From Buddleja alternifolia (taxonomy: Eukaryota > Streptophyta > Magnoliopsida > Lamiales > Scrophulariaceae): a DNA stretch of 64,000 nucleotides. Positions within the stretch are counted from its first letter, which is position 1. Each line of letters begins with the position of its first letter. Made by a program: the position numbers and the translations under genes. Under the pieces are notes generated by a model. The model was not told the origin of the DNA. It saw only the letters and a list, made by a program, of their open reading frames with translations, and searched no databases. Where the stretch lies: the NCBI GenBank assembly GCA_019426215.1, contig CM033402.1, positions 23,942,104-24,006,103 on the forward strand, in the 5' to 3' direction. Positions 47,432-58,787 of the stretch are shown in pieces.

Positions 47432-47950
47432 CTGTGTTAGTAGCCGTGCATACGTATAATTCTGCATACAACTTTGTTCAAGAAACTGTACATAACACTG
47501 TTGGGTTCCAGATTGTGCTTATGGCATTTGATTTTTCGAAGCAGGTTATGAAATACTTGAAGTTACTGTTTGTTGAGATTTCTATACACCACCCCTTCGA
47601 TGCTTTCAGGCTTTCAGCCTTGGACTGCCATATTATTATATTAAAAGACGACTTTACCCATCCCAAAAAGTCCGACGAAAATGAAGTGTGTTTTTTTTTT
47701 TTGGGATAATAATCTTTATAGTCCCCCATTTTTTCAATTTGTAACACTTAAGTCCCTCATGTCATAATTGTATCACTTAAGTCTCCTATGTCCTTATTTT
47801 CGTTGCACTTACATCCTTCCTGTGTTTAATTAAAAATTTTTATTTCAAATAGGTCCTTAAACTTTTACTACTCTCAACAATAATCTCATAAAAAAGGAAA
47901 TAATCTTTAGACATATAAAGAAAAGCAAAAGAAGGATCCTGTTTGAAAAA

Positions 47951-47962
47951 TGGTATCAGAGC
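47951..47962 (+). promoter_or_regulatory. Pararetroviral primer binding site (tRNA-Met)
   Basis: TGGTATCAGAGC, the initiator tRNA-Met complement that primes minus-strand synthesis in Caulimoviridae, lies 58 bases before the first viral ORF. No LTR precedes it, which argues against a copia element. Confidence 0.85.
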
Positions 47963-48019
47963 CTTAGGTTTATTGATGAAATATTTATATAAATTTTCAT
48001 AAGATTAAGTCTAACCCTT

Positions 48020-48349
48020 ATGGAGGAGAATCAAACAAGAATGAAATTGCCCAATTGGTCAATTTATGAAGAAAACAGGGAGTATTTCCAGACTCTGGAA
48101 AAACAAAGAGAAAAACGAATTGATAAACTAATCCAATGGCATAAGAAACTTTCTTATGAAGTCAAACAAGAGATAGCTAGAGGAAGAACAAAAACTCCTG
48201 TAGCAGATCTACCAGCATCAATCCGATACTATGAAAGGAAATTTGCCATGAATGACAAATTTCAAGGCAATGTCACGAGGGATTTACAACTCGCAGAAAT
48301 CCAAGGCAAATGGCCAGGAAAAGCAAGTAAAGGTAATACTTTAATGTAA
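48020..48349 (+). CDS. Endogenous pararetrovirus ORF1
   Basis: The frame is intact, 109 codons, rich in Lys, Glu and Arg, with a helical N-terminal half and a C-terminal part ending near GKWPGKASKGNTLM. Size and first position match the small ORF1 of badna- and tungroviruses, whose function is poorly known. I do not recognise a specific domain. ORF2 starts 13 bases after its stop, the tight packing typical of these polycistronic genomes. It is open but part of a decayed locus. Confidence 0.55.
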   Translation: MEENQTRMKLPNWSIYEENREYFQTLEKQREKRIDKLIQWHKKLSYEVKQEIARGRTKTPVADLPASIRYYERKFAMNDKFQGNVTRDLQLAEIQGKWPGKASKGNTLM

Positions 48350-48362
48350 TTCATTTATAATT

Positions 48363-48734
48363 ATGAATTGGAAAGAGATTGAACCTGATACCTCTAAGCT
48401 CTCCAGAGACCTTCGAGAGATCCAGAAAACAGTTCAAGATTACGAACATAGGCTAGAACATCTACCTATGAAAATCGAAAACTTGAACCAAAAGCTTGAG
48501 GAAATCCTCAAGATCCTTTCAGATCTAAATATATCTATAACAGATCTAAAAACAGACGTAATAGATCTGAAAGGAAGACAAGGTATCACTAATTTGTCCA
48601 AACCAAAACAGGAAAGAATCAGTGATTCACTTGGGCGTGTACCTCTTCTACATCAGAAGGGGAAGGCTAAGGAAATTCCTAAGCCTAAGACTCAGGAAGA
48701 ACTACTCATTGATATTCGTAGAAAAATAAATTAA
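48363..48734 (+). CDS. Endogenous pararetrovirus ORF2, coiled-coil protein
   Basis: The frame is intact, 123 codons, and residues ~8-75 form a leucine/isoleucine heptad coiled coil. The tail is basic (KGKAKEIPKPKTQEE...RRKIN). This is the layout of the virion-associated, nucleic-acid-binding ORF2 or ORF III proteins of badna-, tungro- and caulimoviruses, which bind the capsid. The assignment rests on position and layout. The next ORF begins one base after its stop codon. Confidence 0.6.
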   Translation: MNWKEIEPDTSKLSRDLREIQKTVQDYEHRLEHLPMKIENLNQKLEEILKILSDLNISITDLKTDVIDLKGRQGITNLSKPKQERISDSLGRVPLLHQKGKAKEIPKPKTQEELLIDIRRKIN

Positions 48735-50022
48735 TATGGATATATCAAGAGTAGATCCATCCGATCTTCAAGAGTTAGCTGAGTCTTTTTCTCAACTAGC
48801 TGTTGTAGAATTGGCTAATGTTAAAGCCAATGAACCAATTCTGTCGCTACCAGCGCCAGGGGAAAGTTCAGCATCAAATAATCCTCCACAGAATGAACCG
48901 ATGCATGAAAGTGGAGATTTGCATATAAACATAATCCCCACATTCATGGGAGAAGCGTTTAGAGCAAATCACACTAGAAATCTAAGAAGGGTACCAGAAA
49001 ATACACCCTGGGCAAGGACTATGTCAACACCCTTGCACCCCTATGGCACTATCCTAAACTTGGATGTTGTTGATTTTAGAAACATCGAAAAATTAATTGA
49101 TGAATGGGTATCCGCTATGAAAATAGCCAATGCTATACTAGAACTCGATAAAGAGAACTTCATAAAACTAATGGAGTTAGCTTAGAAGGATCTGCAAAGG
49201 TGGGTTGGGAACGCACCTCGGAAACATCTAAGCAAGAGGTTTTAGCCGCAGAATCTAAAATACAATTGCTGATAGATTCGAAAGGTTAATTAAATAAAGT
49301 TTTATCGGAGATGGATACTTCGGTGAAAATAATACAGAAAAATTTAGAGAGTATTCACAAGCTCTCTATGGTATTGAATGTAGAAATATTTGCTCAATAG
49401 ATGAATACATCTATTAGTTCAGAAAATATTTCTTTCAAGCGAATGTTAGTGCAGAAATTGCTGCACCTATGTTCTTAGCAAAAATTTGCAGCCCTTGGAG
49501 AGAATGTTAATTCATTCCTACCAAGTCCCGGAGGGACAAGTCGATACATTTGCTAGACGAATGTCCTTCTTAAAAGACAAACTAAAGACTGGTGTCAACA
49601 AGCTGCCATTCAAAATAACACGAAAAAACTAAGAGGAAGAATTAAGAAAACTCCTTTTTGTTGTGAGAACAATGATTTTCCAACAATAATTGGAGAATCA
49701 GTGGAACAAAGAAAGAGAAAGCAATACTGTAACTCCAATAATAGGAGTTATAAAAAGTGTTCTCCTTTCAAAAGAAAGTCTTAGTGGTCTAAATCTAAAG
49801 CCCGGTCTTACAAATCTAGCCAAAGATCAGGACCAACAAGGGTATCTTCCCAAGGATCTAGACAATCTACGAGGAAAACCCCTACAAAACGAACTTTCAG
49901 AAGAGTTCATACAAGGGCTAATGAAAATTTTAAAGATTGCAATTGTTGGACATGCGGAGCAAGAGGACATATCCCTCCTGATTGTCCACAAAAGCAAGCA
50001 GAGATATGCCAATTTGAGGCAA

Positions 50023-51449
50023 TGATAAGTCCATATTTTACAGTATTTTATGCCCCATTGTAATATGATTTGATCGTTACTTTGATCATTTTTTATCCCT
50101 CATAATGCTTTGATTGGTATATATTTTGTTTTGTAGGATAAAAGTTGATTTACGCATGAAAGACGAGAAAAGAGATCCAAATTGAGCTTGAAATTGAAGA
50201 AAGAAACAAAAGAAGATAGTTGACGAAAGATTTTACACAATGCTCATATATAAATGAGGTTTTCGTCCTCTTACAGGCCGAATCATACTAAGGTTTCTTC
50301 TTCAATATTGTAGATCTATTTCTTAGCTTCGCGTAGCAACTTGAATCAACTCAATCCGACATTTGTACAGAGAGTTATGATCAAAATACGAAAGCTGTGA
50401 ATTCTGCGTCAGAGGACCGCGGTCTGATAAGAGTTTGTGCCGCGGTCCAATTCTCCCGAAGCCCTAAATTAAGTCCGCCGTTTTCTCCCTTTATAACACA
50501 CTTTTCTCTTGGAAAACAAGAAGAAATGCTCTAAAACACCAAGGGGAAGCCATGGGAAGTCCTAAGAAAGCTTGAAGAGTCATCATCATCATCATTTTCA
50601 TCATCAAAGCTTGGATTCAAACTTTGTAATAGGGAGTAATTCAACTCTTTCTCTTTGATTTGTGTATCAACCATGTCTTATAGAATTGTTGAATCACTTG
50701 TTGTTGTAAGTATGAGCTAAGTATTTTTGTGATTGGGTTATGTGAATACTTTGTGATGTTTTGTGTTTAATGAATCATTAATTTCCGGATTTATTACATT
50801 CTTGTTACATGTTTGATTTTGTGCTTAATGCTTGCATATGCTTGATCACCATGTGTTTGATAAAATGCTTTGTCTTGAGACCGAGAGGAGATAGATAAAG
50901 GGAGATCGAAAAATCAATCATCATAACGTAACAATTGACTGGAGATAGAATTGATTGCGTTGTGTGGCTTTTTGTGATAAGATGACCCGATTGAATGTAG
51001 GATCTTCGTAAACAAGGAAACCTTTGAACCTAAATGCATGTTAGTTAATTCAATCTTCACTATAGAGATATAGGAAGTTGTTAACTAGTATAGGCTTGTT
51101 ATTTCAAGAGATTGAATAATAAATACATTAGGGGGTTTCGCCATAACAAGAACGTTCTAAGAATCCGGATAATTGAGAGTTCATGAACATAGAATAGAAC
51201 ATAGTAGGATCATAACCCAATCACCTCTTTCCATTCGATTTATTATCTTGTTTATCACCTATTTATCTTTGATTATTTTCATAGTATAAACATCAATCAT
51301 CTTATAATTTGATTTAGCTTAGAGTTAGATAATATAGCAATTACGAGCATTGAATCCAATTGTCCCTGTGGAGACGATACACCCCGGGCTAAATAGTCCA
51401 CTCTATTACTTTGCACGACCTAGTATACTTGCTAGGATTTCGCGTGTCA
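50023..51449 (+). repeat. 5' LTR of the Gag-protease element
   Basis: 1427 bases, from TGATAAGTCC to GCGTGTCA. It contains GACCGCGGTC (50415) and a second CCGCGG box (near 50440), and a TATA-like TTTATAAC near 50490. Confidence 0.95.
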
Positions 51450-51454
51450 AGTTT

Positions 51455-51473
51455 TTGGCGCCGTTGCCGGGGA
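51455..51473 (+). promoter_or_regulatory. Primer binding site, tRNA-Asp type
   Basis: TGGCGCCGTTGCCGGGGA lies just inside the 5' LTR, identical to the site at 3596. Confidence 0.9.
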
Positions 51474-51503
51474 CAATTGCGTTATTTGATATTGTAATTC
51501 ACT

Positions 51504-51735
51504 TATCTATTCTAAGACTAAGTTGCTATTTTTGCATTTTGGTTTGCTGTTTTTGCATTCTAAGTTGCTGTTTTTGCATTTTGGGTTGCTGTTTTTGCAT
51601 TCTAAGTTGCTGTTTTTACGTTTTGGGTTGTTGTTTTTGCATTCTAAGTTGCTGTTTTTGCATTTTAAGTTGCTGTTTTTATGTTAAAAGCTGCTGTTTT
51701 TGCATTTTAATTTTGGTTCTTTTGATTCTATTGTT
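51504..51735 (+). repeat. Leader with degenerate GTTGCTGTTTTTGCATT tandem array
   Basis: Nine or so units of a ~20-base CTAAGTTGCTGTTTTTGCATT motif lie between the primer site and the gag start. The open frame over this region (Cys/Phe-rich repeat) is a by-product of the array. Confidence 0.85.
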
Positions 51736-51758
51736 AGGTTGACTTCTTTGAGTAGTGC

Positions 51759-54311
51759 ATGACCCGCACATCTCAAGGTAACCTTGAAGATTTTGATTCC
51801 GAGATCGAGCGCACTTTCAATAGAAGAAGACGAGCACAAAGCCAAAACGAGAATCAATTTGAGGCAATGGAAGGGAACAATCCCGTCAATTTAGAGGACC
51901 CGGGAACTCAAGCCTTGATTCAAGCCGCAGTTGCTGCCACATTAGCACAAAGACAAGAGCAAGCTCCCCGTCCTTTACGTGATTATATGCAACCCACTGT
52001 TCATGGAGCCGCTGGTGCTATCGTACTACCCACGGTAGAAGCAAACAATTTTACAATCTCACCGGCTATTCTTCAACTCATTTCCAATGAACAATATCGG
52101 GGTTCAGTGGATGAGTCGCCACATGCTCACGTCACCAAGTTCCTTAGCTATTTGAGCACATTTCGACAAAATGGAGTGACCGATGATGCTATTAGAATGA
52201 GACTCTTCCCGTTCTCATTGAGGGATAAAGCAAGAGCTTGGCTTGACTCATTGCCAACAGCATCCCTTCATACTTGGGACCAGTTGGTGGAGAAGTTTCT
52301 GAGTAAGTATTTTCCACCGGGGAAAACAGCAGCTATTAAAGTCGAGATACAAGGTTTTCGACAAATTGAGGGAGAGTCACTCTATGAAGCACTTGAGAGA
52401 TTCAAGGAACTTCTTCGAAAATGCCCTCACCATGGTTTTGCAGTTTGGACTCAAGTGACCATCTTCTATCAAGGCCTTGGACCCGGCCTTCGCACTCATC
52501 TTGACGCAACTGCGGGTGGTTCACTCATGAATTTACCACCACAAGCGGCTTGGGAAATGATCGATAGAATGTCGGAAAACAACTACCAATGGCCTACCGA
52601 GAGAGTAATACTTCCAAAGAAGGCAAGTGGAGTTTATGAAGTGGAAGCTGCCACTTCACTAGCTAATCGGGTAGAACTTTTGCACAAGAAATTGGATGCT
52701 ATGAATTTCTCGGTAAACCAAGTGCAAACGTTGTGTGAAAATTGTGGTGGAAATCATCACCTTACAGAGTGTCATCATGGCAGTCAATCCTATCAATCTG
52801 AATGTGTTGAAGATGCGAATTATGTGCAAAATTTTAATAGGACACAAAATGACCCATTTTCTGAAAAATATAACCCGGGGTGGAGGAATCACCCGAACTT
52901 CTCATGGAGTAACAACAACAATGTGGTGAAGCAACCTCCCGGGTTTCAAACACACGGTGATAGACCGCCATTTCATCAAGGGGGTTTTCAACCCAACACA
53001 TTTCACAAATTAGGAGGTTACCAACCACAGGAAAAGCAACAGAGTTTTGAAGAATTGATGCTCCAATATGTAAAGAAAACTGATGAATATATGAGGAGAA
53101 ATGATGAACGGTGTCACAACCTTGAAATTAATGTGAGCAACATACAAACTCAATTGGGACAATTGGCTAGTCAACTTTCAGGTAGAACACCGGGATCACT
53201 ACCTAGTGACACCGAGAAGAACACGAAAGAACAGATTCTGGCCATCGCATTGAGAAGTGGTAGAGAAATTGGTGCTGCAAATTTCCAAAATTCAGAAGCG
53301 TGCCGAGGCACTGTGCCGCGGTCGAAAATTCTAGTACCGAATTCTTCTGAGGAGTGCCGCGACACGGAACCGCGGCACAACAGCACAGATCCACAGATTT
53401 TAGATGCATGCCGCGGCACAGAACCGCAGCAATGCGAAGAACCGCGGTGCTGTACCGCGACACCCTTACCTGCTCCGGATAAAATTGATTCTGCACCCCG
53501 CACCGCTCCTGAACTTGTACAGCCACGGCCACCTTTTCCTTTGGCACTAAAAAGGGGAAAACTTGATGCTAAATTTCTTAAATTCATAGAAATGTTGAAA
53601 CAATTGCGCATTAACATTCCTTTTGCAGATGCTATCCTTCAAATGCCAAGCTATGTTAAGTTTCTTAAGGAAATTCTTTCGAACAAACGCAAGCTTGAGG
53701 AACATGCCACCGTTGCACTCACCGAGGAATGTTCGGCAATACTTCAAAATAAGCTTCCCACTAAGCTTAAGGACCCCGGGAGTTTCACTATCCCTTGCAC
53801 GATTGGTTCTCTTTCATTTTCTAAAGTCTTATGCGATTCAGGAGCTAGTATTAACTTGCTTCCTTTTTCTCTTTTCAGGAAATTGGGACTTGGAGAACCA
53901 AAGCCCACGACAGTCTCTCTACAACTTGCTGATAGATCAATTAAATACCCGAGAGGCATTGTGGAGGATGTATTGGTAAAAGTCGATAAATTTATAGTCC
54001 CTGTTGATTTTCTTGTATTGGACATGGAAGAGGATGTCGAGGTTCCAATCATATTGGGGCGCCCTTTTCTGGCAACAGCTGATGCAACTATCTATGTAAA
54101 AAGTGGGAGGGTAACATTTACTATTGGGGAAGAGATGATAGAGTTTAATATTTTCAATGAGAATACACATTCTTCTTCGTCTCATGGTATTTACCAGGTT
54201 GAACTTGTAGATGGATCCCATAACAATGCGTTGAAAAAGGGAGGAACAATGGTAATGCACAATGAAGATACTATATGGAGTCCTGTTGGATGCACAAGTG
54301 GCGTTGGTTAA
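51759..54311 (+). CDS. Athila-like Gag-protease polyprotein
   Basis: An intact 850-codon frame. Residues ~100-230 are the Retrotrans_gag capsid core (LRDKARAWLDSLPTASLHTW, then FLSKYFPP and QGFRQIEGESLYEA). A CENCGGNHHLTEC zinc knuckle lies near residue 325. A low-complexity region at ~505-570 repeats ACRGTEP-type units. The retropepsin active site CDSGASINLLP lies near residue 690, with ILGRPFLATA as the protease C-terminal flap. The frame ends soon after, with no polymerase. Gag forms the particle, and the protease would process it. The start MTRTSQGNLEDF matches the older copy at 3720, supporting this ATG. Confidence 0.9.
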   Translation: MTRTSQGNLEDFDSEIERTFNRRRRAQSQNENQFEAMEGNNPVNLEDPGTQALIQAAVAATLAQRQEQAPRPLRDYMQPTVHGAAGAIVLPTVEANNFTISPAILQLISNEQYRGSVDESPHAHVTKFLSYLSTFRQNGVTDDAIRMRLFPFSLRDKARAWLDSLPTASLHTWDQLVEKFLSKYFPPGKTAAIKVEIQGFRQIEGESLYEALERFKELLRKCPHHGFAVWTQVTIFYQGLGPGLRTHLDATAGGSLMNLPPQAAWEMIDRMSENNYQWPTERVILPKKASGVYEVEAATSLANRVELLHKKLDAMNFSVNQVQTLCENCGGNHHLTECHHGSQSYQSECVEDANYVQNFNRTQNDPFSEKYNPGWRNHPNFSWSNNNNVVKQPPGFQTHGDRPPFHQGGFQPNTFHKLGGYQPQEKQQSFEELMLQYVKKTDEYMRRNDERCHNLEINVSNIQTQLGQLASQLSGRTPGSLPSDTEKNTKEQILAIALRSGREIGAANFQNSEACRGTVPRSKILVPNSSEECRDTEPRHNSTDPQILDACRGTEPQQCEEPRCCTATPLPAPDKIDSAPRTAPELVQPRPPFPLALKRGKLDAKFLKFIEMLKQLRINIPFADAILQMPSYVKFLKEILSNKRKLEEHATVALTEECSAILQNKLPTKLKDPGSFTIPCTIGSLSFSKVLCDSGASINLLPFSLFRKLGLGEPKPTTVSLQLADRSIKYPRGIVEDVLVKVDKFIVPVDFLVLDMEEDVEVPIILGRPFLATADATIYVKSGRVTFTIGEEMIEFNIFNENTHSSSSHGIYQVELVDGSHNNALKKGGTMVMHNEDTIWSPVGCTSGVG
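53290..53465 (+). repeat. CCGCGG-rich repeat block within gag
   Basis: TGCCG(C/A)GGCAC and ACCGCGG(C/T) units recur about eight times, alternating orientation, and encode the ACRGTEP-like residues. It resembles the CCGCGG boxes in the element's own LTRs. Confidence 0.8.
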
Positions 54312-56015
54312 GAAATGAAAAGGAGTCGAGCTAATGACTTAAAACAAGCGCTTCTTGGGAGGCAACCCACGTTTTACATGTTTTTTTTCATTTCCGTTAT
54401 TTTTCTTTTTGTTTTGTTTTTCTCGTTTTGTGTGTTTTTAGTGTTATAATGATGCTTTTTGTCTCTTCTTGTTTTTCTAACTTCACAGCTGGCTAGGCGT
54501 TATTTTTCAGACTCTTCGCCTTGTTGCTCTTTTGCGTTTTGGACATCACTTAGATTCAAACATCAGGGACGTCTTTCTTTCCTTTACTTTACATGTGTTT
54601 TTCCGCTCATTGGGGACAATGTGCTAGATTAGTTGGGGGGTAGACGTCCTAATTTTATTGTGATGTGGTGATATGGTGTAACTTGTACTCATTTGTTAAG
54701 TTTCATGCTTGATTTGGGAATAGAAAACTGTGATAATCAATTATTTCATATTCATGATTTGTTACACTTTTGCTTGGAACATGATTCGTTTGAATGTCTC
54801 TACTTCATCTAAGATGAAATCATTTGTCGTATTTTATATGTGAAAGCCTTTTTAGCCATGCTTATGTGAATTGTTGAGGATTTAAAGCATTGAACTTTCA
54901 ATTTTGTCAATTTTGAAGTGTGTGTTGAGTGTGCGAAGTCATGAAATGATTTAGGCCATCTTTCATTTTCTTTAACCTTACAATTGGCCTTCACGATATT
55001 ACATAATCTCTAGACCTTATTTTGAGCCGTATTGATAAGAATGGAGTGTGTTTAGCACACTAAAAACCACCATTCGATTTTCTTTCGCGAGCCACACCAA
55101 CCACCCTTTAGCCTAAAAGAAAGAAAAACAAAGTCTATTTCCCAAGTAAGAGAGCATATAACTTCATATCATTTAGCTTTAATTTGGGTTTACGCTTTGT
55201 TTTGGGAGTCGAATCTCATGGATTAATGGGTTAAAAGGTGTGTTTGTTCTTGATGATCTTGAAAATTTTGAGGTCTTGAGTTTATGTGAAATAAAGAGAG
55301 GAAAAAGAAATGTTGTGAGTTGGCTAAAGAGTCGAGGATTGGAAGTTACCGAAAAATATATTATGTGAGCTCTCTCTCGACTTGGCTAGGAACTGAGCTT
55401 CAATGTGATTTATTTGGTTTGGGAATCATTTTTCCACCCCTAGCATCAAAAGAAACAAGTTTTGGGGTTATGAGTTCAAGGGGAAAAGAAATCAGAAAGC
55501 TATAAGTGGCGAGATGTGAAGATTTATTCAGTGATAAGTGAGTGTTTAGCTCGATGATACTGAGTTGTATGCTTTATTGAGTTTAGTCACTTTATTCATA
55601 TATTCCCGTCCAAGCCATTACCTAGCCTTACGTTACAAGCCAAAAAGACCTTTTGATCTTGACTTTCACATTTCATGCACACCGATAGGTTAACAAGTTT
55701 TGAAGTGTTTTAATGTTTTTATTATCTAATGAGTTTGCATAATCTTGTTTAAAGTGTGCTCTTGGCATAAAAATGGATATGGAGTTCATGATTTTGAGAT
55801 GGAATCGAAGATGTTTTGGAGGCTTTCAAATTGTTGAGTGTTCTAGGTAAAGTGTAACTTGTCATAATCATTTTCGAGGGTTTAATTCGTGTACGTGCTT
55901 GATAATTGAGACATAAAACCTTTCAAGATCCCAAAGCAAGTTGTAAAATCTGAACTTATGAGTACTTGTTCGCCATTTATTGATCGAGACGATCATAGCC
56001 TAGTTGGGGGGTAGT
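54312..56015 (+). other. Non-coding part of the Gag-protease element
   Basis: No polymerase, integrase or envelope-like frame is found over 1.7 kb. The right edge TTGGGGGGTAGT is the polypurine tract for plus-strand priming. Confidence 0.8.
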
Positions 56016-57443
56016 TGATAAGTCCATATTTTACAGTATTTTATGCCCCATTGTAATATGATTTGATCGTTACTTTGATCATTTTTTATCCCTCATAATG
56101 CTTTGATTGGTATATATTTTGTTTTGTAGGATAAAAGTTGATTTACGCATGAAAGACGAGAAAAGAGATCCAAATTGAGCTTGAAATTGAAGAAAGAAAC
56201 AAAAGAAGATAGTTGACGAAAGATTTTACACAATGCTCATATATAAATGAGGTTTTCGTCCTCTTACAGGCCGAATCATACTAAGGTTTCTTCTTCAATA
56301 TTGTAGATCTATTTCTTAGCTTCGCGTAGCAACTTGAATCAACTCAATCCGACATTTGTAGAGAGAGTTATGATCAAAATACGAAAGCTGTGAATTCTGC
56401 GTCAGAGGACCGCGGTCTGATAAGAGTTTGTGCCGCGGTCCAATTCTCCCGAAGCCCTAAAATTAAGTCCGCCGTTTTCTCCCTTTATAACACACTTTTC
56501 TCTTGGAAAACAAGAAGAAATGCTCTAAAACACCAAGGGGAAGCCATGGGAAGTCCTAAGAAAGCTTGAAGAGTCATCATCATCATCATTTTCATCATCA
56601 AAGCTTGGATTCAAACTTTGTAATAGGGAGTAATTCAACTCTTTCTCTTTGATTTGTGTATCAACCATGTCTTATAGAATTGTTGAATCACTTGTTGTTG
56701 TAAGTATGAGCTAAGTATTTTTGTGATTGGGTTATGTGAATACTTTGTGATGTTTTGTGTTTAATGAATCATTAATTTCCGGATTTATTACATTCTTGTT
56801 ACATGTTTGATTTTGTGCTTAATGCTTGCATATGCTTGATCACCATGTGTTTGATAAAATGCTTTGTCTTGAGACCGAGAGGAGATAGATAAAGGGAGAT
56901 CGAAAAATCAATCATCATAACGTAACAATTGACTGGAGATAGAATTGATTGCGTTGTGTGGCTTTTTGTGATAAGATGACCCGATTGAATGTAGGATCTT
57001 CGTAAACAAGGAAACCTTTGAACCTAAATGCATGTTAGTTAATTCAATCTTCACTATAGAGATATAGGAAGTTGTTAACTAGTATAGGCTTGTTATTTCA
57101 AGAGATTGAATAATAAATACATTAGGGGGTTTCGCCATAACAAGAACGTTCTAAGAATCCGGATAATTGAGAGTTCATGAACATAGAATAGAACATAGTA
57201 GGATCATAACCCAATCACCTCTTTCCATTCGATTTATTATCTTGTTTATCACCTATTTATCTTTGATTATTTTCATAGTATAAACATCAATCATCTTATA
57301 ATTTGATTTAGCTTAGAGTTAGATAATATAGCAATTACGAGCATTGAATCCAATTGTCCCTGTGGAGACGATACACCCCGGGCTAAATAGTACACTCTAT
57401 TACTTTGCACGACCTAGTATACTTGCTAGGATTTCGCGTGTCA
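56016..57443 (+). repeat. 3' LTR of the Gag-protease element
   Basis: 1428 bases, nearly identical to the 5' LTR. I found C/G (near 56360), an extra A (near 56461) and C/A (near 57392) as the only differences. Confidence 0.95.
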
Positions 57444-57616
57444 GGCAACATCCGATATCCTGGATGCGGTCTTTTATGGTACTCTGGTACCAGTCTACCA
57501 GTTCGAAAATCTTCCCTCAGACGAAAGTGTTTATGAGAAAGAGATAAATTCGGATGGATCTTCAACCGAATCGGACTGAGTTAAACGACGGTGATAGGCT
57601 TCAGACCTCTTAAAGC

Positions 57617-58534
57617 ATGGCAGAATTCTTTTCTAGAATGTCAGTTTCAGACAAGCTGATGGAAAAAATCATGCGACAGAACTTCGAACTAACACCATAT
57701 TATGGTTTTAAGATAGAAAGATTTAGCCGGATAATAAATCAATTAGGGCTAAATCAAAGAAGACATAACATTCTCTATAGGGTAAGCTCAGGAGAGTTTG
57801 CGATTCCTATGAAATTAATAGGCAATGTTATGGATATGCAGCCTATTCCAAGAGAAGAAATTCTTGAGGAACAAGGCAAACTTTGGGAAGAAGTTGCATT
57901 AACAATGAAATGGATCCATATCAGAACCATTGAAATTGTTATAAAATCTACCTTCAAAGAAGGTATTAATTCAGAATTCCATCTGTCTATTATGGATAAA
58001 CGTATTAATAACCTAAGAGATGGTTGCTTAGGTACCATGGTCGGAAATTTATATGCATGCAAACTAATGTTTGATATTCATCCAAGAATTGCATATAATC
58101 TTGCCGATCAAGATTTTAGCAGAGTCTTAACTCTTCATCAAGATTTCAAAAGAAGAGATCTTATGAAAGAAGGAAATAGACCTTATTCTATAACATATAG
58201 AATAGCTTATGCTCTTTCTAATAAACATCATTCTAATTTATTCCTTAGAAAAGAGTACATTGAGATTCCTAGAATTTTCAAGGAATTTGCTAAAGTCGTG
58301 ACTCCAGACCCAATTGAAATACCTAGAATTGGAGGAGTAGATATCCTAATAAGGGATCATCCAGTTCTAGACCGATCATTAAGTTCTAGAACAGATTTCA
58401 GTAGCCGAATATCCTTCTCTGAAGAAAGGATAAGAAGTATTAAAGGAAAACAGTTAGCAGAAGATCTAACTCCTGAAGCCATTCGGGTTGATAATGTCAA
58501 AATTAGATGCCCGGCAGGATGGAAAGAAGTATAG
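57617..58534 (+). CDS. Endogenous pararetrovirus movement protein
   Basis: An intact 305-codon frame. The central region (residues ~110-200), with GCLGTMVGNLYACKLMFDI, HPRIAYNLADQDFSR and VLTLHQDF, fits the 30K-superfamily movement protein core, which enlarges plasmodesmata to pass virus between cells. It follows the coat protein gene after about 37 bases. In badna- and tungroviruses the movement domain precedes the coat domain, so the order here is the cavemovirus/solendovirus-like one. A further reading block in another frame (58560-58730) suggests a shifted C-terminal part. Confidence 0.7.
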   Translation: MAEFFSRMSVSDKLMEKIMRQNFELTPYYGFKIERFSRIINQLGLNQRRHNILYRVSSGEFAIPMKLIGNVMDMQPIPREEILEEQGKLWEEVALTMKWIHIRTIEIVIKSTFKEGINSEFHLSIMDKRINNLRDGCLGTMVGNLYACKLMFDIHPRIAYNLADQDFSRVLTLHQDFKRRDLMKEGNRPYSITYRIAYALSNKHHSNLFLRKEYIEIPRIFKEFAKVVTPDPIEIPRIGGVDILIRDHPVLDRSLSSRTDFSSRISFSEERIRSIKGKQLAEDLTPEAIRVDNVKIRCPAGWKEV

Positions 58535-58787
58535 GTTCTATTCAACATCACAAAGAATGAAAATTATTTTTCGTGTGATGATTTATATTACCTGCAACAA
58601 CCTGACATAGGCAAATACGAAGGTCTGTTAGAAATAGCAGGTTATCAAGTATGTGTCTTAGGCAAGGCTGGAAAAGACCAAGGAATTGTAACCTTGGGAT
58701 TGAGTTTCCTTGAGGAACATAAACCTTGAGGAAGAAAAGGAAAAGGTATGGAATTTAGCATAGATGGTTATCTTATTCAAGTTGAAT

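Larger units (their letters stand above)
50023..57443 (+). mobile_element. Young Athila-like Gag-protease element without polymerase, TSD GGCAA
   Basis: The 7.4-kb element has two LTRs that differ by two substitutions and one 1-base indel, TG...CA ends, GGCAA on both flanks (50018-50022, 57444-57448), a tRNA-Asp-type primer site, one long gag-protease frame, and a purine-rich tract before the 3' LTR. No reverse transcriptase, RNase H or integrase is present. Such elements must borrow polymerase from a full Athila partner. This resembles the TR-GAG class but retains a protease domain. Confidence 0.9.
48736..57579 (+). pseudogene. Pararetroviral coat protein gene, split by a retrotransposon
   Basis: It opens at 48736 with an acidic N-terminus and is readable to 49185. 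Beyond that, stops and frameshifts scatter it over three frames to 50022. Near 49960 a zinc knuckle, CWTCGARGHISPDC, follows a Lys/Arg/Ser-rich basic region, the signature of Caulimoviridae coat proteins that package the genome. An Athila-like element (50023-57443) then interrupts it. The reading resumes after the target duplication with an acidic tail ending in TGA near 57579. The stop before the movement protein means coat and movement protein were separate ORFs. Confidence 0.75.

Noticed and set aside
49690..50025. 111-codon frame as a separate viral gene
   Set aside because: It is an out-of-frame shadow of the broken coat gene; the zinc knuckle reads in a neighbouring frame.
51350..51742. 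130-codon Cys/Phe-rich frame
   Set aside because: It translates a tandem leader array in the Athila-like element, not a protein.
53171..53617. 148-codon minus-strand frame
   Set aside because: It is antisense to the CCGCGG-rich part of the intact gag-protease frame.
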